Below the pieces are notes generated by a model that saw only the letters and a list, made by a program, of their open reading frames with translations, was not told where the DNA came from and ran no database searches. A program made the translations under genes and the position numbers. 64,000 nt of DNA. Origin: Cristatella mucedo (Eukaryota; Bryozoa; Phylactolaemata; Cristatellidae). This document shows positions 31,553 through 64,000 of the stretch, in pieces (position 1 is the stretch's first letter; each line of letters opens with the position of its first letter). The stretch lies in contig WPIO01000026.1 of assembly GCA_009760855.2 (NCBI GenBank), positions 1,617,501-1,681,500 of the forward strand. The letters run 5' to 3'.

Positions 31553-32084
31553 CACGAGTTCGCTTTCGAACGGGTACACAAGTGCGAACAACCGTGGCCC
31601 CGCATGCACGATTGGGCGTTGGCATGTGAAGGTGGTAACCTTGCGAAATGCCAATCTGAAGCGGCCACTGGGCAGCACAATTTTTACTCGCTGCTTCACG
31701 CGTGGCGAGCTCATTTTGGAGCGTCGACGGGGGGAGGGGGAGGGGGGGACGATCGCCAATTCATCTGCTGCAGCAGAAGCTCCTCCAGAAGGTCCCCCAC
31801 TACCGCGTGGAGGGGGAGCGGAGGAGCGGACTCTCCAACAATAGGCGCATCCGTCGTATCGCTACGCAAAATTAGCAGCAACTATGCGAAACGCAAGGCA
31901 GCTCCTCCCGCGTTTAATGAAATGGGGTCGCTGTGAGCTGACGGCTAGGAGCAGCCCACGGAATGAAGGTAGGCGCTTTGCTGAGACGCATTCGCTCGCT
32001 GATGAATCGAGCGGAGACGAAAATATGTAAATATTAGGTAAAAAAGGGAAAGTAAAGGTTGGCAGCTCCGGCCGCCTCATGTAT
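31553..32084. other. Intergenic stretch before a SINE-like segment
   Basis: G-rich around 31728-31830 (GGGGGAGGGGGAGGGG-type runs). No gene is supported. Confidence 0.4.
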
Positions 32085-32230
32085 AAAGCGGCAGAAGAGC
32101 CTTTGTTACAACCACCCTGCTCGCAGCCTGGCGTAGAGGGTCGTGCGATGCAGGACTCAAACCCGCGACATGAGTAGTCACGTTCGGGCCCCTTACCACT
32201 GAGCTCACTTTGGTCGGTGACAAGAAGTGA
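32085..32230 (-). mobile_element. SINE-1-like old copy
   Basis: In - orientation GGTAAGGGGCCCGAACGTGA and CGCGGGTTTGAGTCCTGCAT (B-box-like), then GTTGTAACAAAGGCTCTTCT. It is diverged, and the head matches poorly. Confidence 0.55.
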
Positions 32231-32369
32231 TCCAGGCAAAGTACCCATTGTAAAGACCACTTGTTATTGCAGCCACCCGCAAATAAGTCGATGCAATAGC
32301 ACAACGTGATCAAGGGGCCAGGACATCGGACTGACGCACCTGGTTTCGCTAAGCCGCTGAGGCGTGACA

Positions 32370-32445
32370 ATATAATGAATAAATAAAATACAATTCGCTT
32401 GTATCGCACCCTAAGATAACTTAATCTCTGGAATAAGAAGAGAAC
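32370..32445 (-). mobile_element. LINE 3' tail fragment
   Basis: ATGAATAAATAAAATA tail, then TTGTATCGCACCCTAAGATA and ACTTAATCTCT in - orientation. Confidence 0.7.
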
Positions 32446-32689
32446 TTATGAGAACTTAATTTCAGCAGTACGGAAAAACAAGCATCGGAGTGGCCATAGC
32501 TGTCCACGCGAGTAGCACGCTCCCGGTGGAGCTGACTGGACTTGGACACGCTTTAAGGCCTTCGCCTTCAGGCCATCAGAGCTTGCAGCCTTGGCGTCTA
32601 CAGCAGCCTAAAGCACGGCGGGAGATGTAGGTTCCGCAAACATTCGCTGGCATTCGTCCCCTAAACGTTCACCTTCCAACAGAGCTGCG

Positions 32690-33930
32690 CTCGATTGAGT
32701 GCGAAGAGAAATATAGCCAAGCTACACGTCATGGAAGGCCTGGTTGGGCGCCACTTCACATCCCCGACCGGACGTATCATTTGGCTAATGGTTCCAACGA
32801 ACGTACAAATTGGACGTCGGAGGCGCAGCATGCTGGCGGGTCGCGCGAGGGCCGCGCGCGTCGGCGTCGCGCCCGGCCTCTCGCCGGGTTCCGGTGCCGC
32901 ACGTTCGCCCTTTCGCCGAGCCACGCACGAGGTGCCGCTCGTGGTTGACGAACCGCCAAGCGGTCAAGTGCGCGACGCAGGGTTTCGACGCGGCGGCGGC
33001 GGCGGCGGCGGACGACGCCGCGCCGCCGACAGCTCCGTATAGAGCGGCTGCTGGGGGAGGGGGCCGCCATTAGCCGTCTGTCTCTGAATGCCGATTGGCC
33101 GACAGAGGCGAGGCCCTCGTGACCGACGACCGGTTAGCCTCAGGTGTGCGCAGGCCCGCCGGACTGTGGCGGTCGCATACGGAATAGCAGAGGCCGGCAC
33201 ACCCGCGGCGCGTGCATTTTTTTGTGCGCGTTGCTCTTGCGGCCCCGCAGTTGCGCTAGGCGTTTGAGGAGGCCGTTCGTCAAAGAAGCGGAGCGCTCGT
33301 ACCGACCGCCTGGAAGCTGGAAACGATATAGCCTCGCCGCCGCACGGCAGCCAACGGCCGGCAGCGGCTGCCCGAAAGCGTGGGCGCCCGGCGGCGGCCC
33401 GCCGACGACGCCTAGGTGAGTGGCCGCAGGCGCGCGCAGCGCCGCCGCCCAGGGTGCTCGCCGCGTCCGTTAGCGAGTGCGCCACCGCCCCGCGAACTTG
33501 ACCGTTGTCACGCGTACCGCCCCTCGCTGCTGGGGCCGCGCCCGAACGACTCCGCGTTAGCGGTGGGCGGGTTGCAACGGCTGGGCCGAGGGGGGGGGTG
33601 CTGCTCGCACCGCCCATGGTGGGTGGGGTCTTGCGCGGGTGTTGGTGTAGGCCCGCGTCGCCCCCTCCCTTGTCCGCGTGTGCTTCGGCTTCGAAATGGC
33701 ACACCCCGGACACCAAAGCCACCGCGATATACGCCGGTGCTTTCGCGTTCGTCGAACCACGCCTACGTGATGGCCGCCGGCGTCGGGTCTGCTGGGACGG
33801 CTCCCGGCCCCGCTGTGTGCCGACAGCTTCGATGCGAGGCTACGTGAGCTGCCGCATTGCCCGGGACATGTGGCGGCCGAGCCGAGGCCAGGGAGGCAAG
33901 CTCTGCCTCTGGTCAGCACCTCCCGGTCGA
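32690..33930. promoter_or_regulatory. CpG island, probable promoter of the GH31 gene
   Basis: About 1.2 kb of very GC-rich sequence dense in CG dinucleotides, with a GGC repeat at 32989-33010 and a GGGGGGGTG run near 33590. It is the strongest such island in the window and ends roughly 500 bp before the GH31 coding exon. Open frames on both strands here merely reflect the lack of stops. No clear TATA box is seen, as usual for island promoters. Confidence 0.75.
33100..33415 (+). other. Possible non-coding first exon of the GH31 gene
   Basis: A strong donor (CCTAG | GTGAGT) lies at 33416 inside the island, and an acceptor (CCGTTTCAG) at 34422 precedes an exon whose frame is closed by a stop before the first ATG. 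A non-coding exon 1 ending at 33415 would explain both. The start of transcription is not determined. Confidence 0.45.
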
Positions 33931-34422
33931 CTTAAGAAGCTGAACTTTGAACTAAAGGATTATCGCGCTACAATTGGTTGGTGCTCAGAAGGTCGCCTTT
34001 TCTTTGCTGTACTTGTTGCTTTGCAGGTGTAGAGGGCGGGGGAGCAAAATGCACGCAAGCACGGACTGTAAGTCTGCATCGACATGGCTGGTTTCTGCTA
34101 CCAGTCATTGTCGTTAGAGCAAGACGGCGCTAAACTAACAAACCGTGCCGGCAGCTTCCTGCCAGGTAAAGTGGCCGGCCGAGGTCCCATTGACCGGTTA
34201 CGACTTCGTCGTTACATATTAGTCGTGACTGTGCGGCATATGTAAAGGACTCAGCAAGAGATGTAGTTCTGAGATTTACTTCTCCGAAGAAGCTAAACAG
34301 ATTTGTTATTATTATTATGACAATACAAATGTCTTGTCGTTATTATTATTATTATTAGCATTATATTTCTCTCTTCTCCGTAAGTCGTTCTAGTTATCTG
34401 ACGCAGGTTGTTGCCGTTTCAG

Positions 34423-63835
<29,413 letters not shown>

Positions 63836-64000
63836 GTAGGGTGGGGGTTTTCGCTTAGGATTTCCAAACTCCCTGAACATGTAAAAGCTCACACCCTTGA
63901 TCGCATTTTCTCACATGATTGTACTCGGCCGATCCCAAACGTCACCCTATTTTGCCACATGCGATCGTGTCCAAAAAACTATTCCATTATTCACGGAGAG
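63836..64000 (+). other. GH31 intron, start only
   Basis: Intron sequence after the nucleophile exon; it runs off the window with no next exon seen. Confidence 0.6.

Noticed and set aside
32661-34032. Several long frames in the CpG island
   Set aside because: High GC lowers stop frequency; frames overlap on both strands, and none shows a domain or agrees with the GH31 start.

Overview
The window is nuclear DNA of a bilaterian animal. It carries two protein genes split by many introns, both on the + strand, with GT/AG splice sites and well-kept reading phase, in a background full of retrotransposon debris. Nothing in it looks bacterial, viral or organellar. The species cannot be read from the sequence. 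A SPIN-family hAT element, tRNA-derived SINEs and a CR1/L2-like LINE would fit an invertebrate such as a mollusc, but that is only a guess.

Region 1 (1-13.9 kb): the 3' half of a collagen prolyl 4-hydroxylase alpha-subunit gene (P4HA). Eight exons encode the whole catalytic 2-oxoglutarate/Fe(II) dioxygenase domain, with all three iron ligands and the 2-oxoglutarate lysine, ending at a stop at 13657-13659 and a polyadenylation signal at 13890. Two adjacent exons (4319-4387 and 4439-4504) are alternative versions of the same segment, separated by only 51 nt. The layout corresponds to the mutually exclusive exon pair known in vertebrate P4HA1 and P4HA2.

Region 2 (13.9-32.6 kb): intergenic. It holds a long antisense LINE (15.7-18.1 kb), a SPIN-type hAT MITE (20623-20809), a CpG-rich patch, an intact tRNA-Gly(GCC) gene (21904-21974), a young LINE copy (22.5-23.4 kb), and a nested complex at 25.8-28.2 kb in which a LINE has been hit by a SINE and by a 1,059-bp solo LTR.

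Region 3 (32.7-64 kb): a strong CpG island (32.7-33.9 kb) with a probable non-coding first exon leads into a glycoside hydrolase family 31 alpha-glucosidase gene of the GAA/maltase-glucoamylase type. Nine coding exons (34.5-63.8 kb) give 521 codons from the start to just past the catalytic nucleophile; the gene continues beyond the window. The predicted N-terminus has no visible signal peptide, trefoil domain or membrane anchor, and the nucleophile motif reads DRNEP instead of the usual DMNEP.

The introns contain LINE and SINE pieces, large GT, GA, CT and AT microsatellites, and two notable palindromes: a twin-primed LINE tail (60631-60796) and a perfect 174-bp AT-rich inverted repeat (61725-61898). 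The two genes are unrelated in function; they are simply neighbours.
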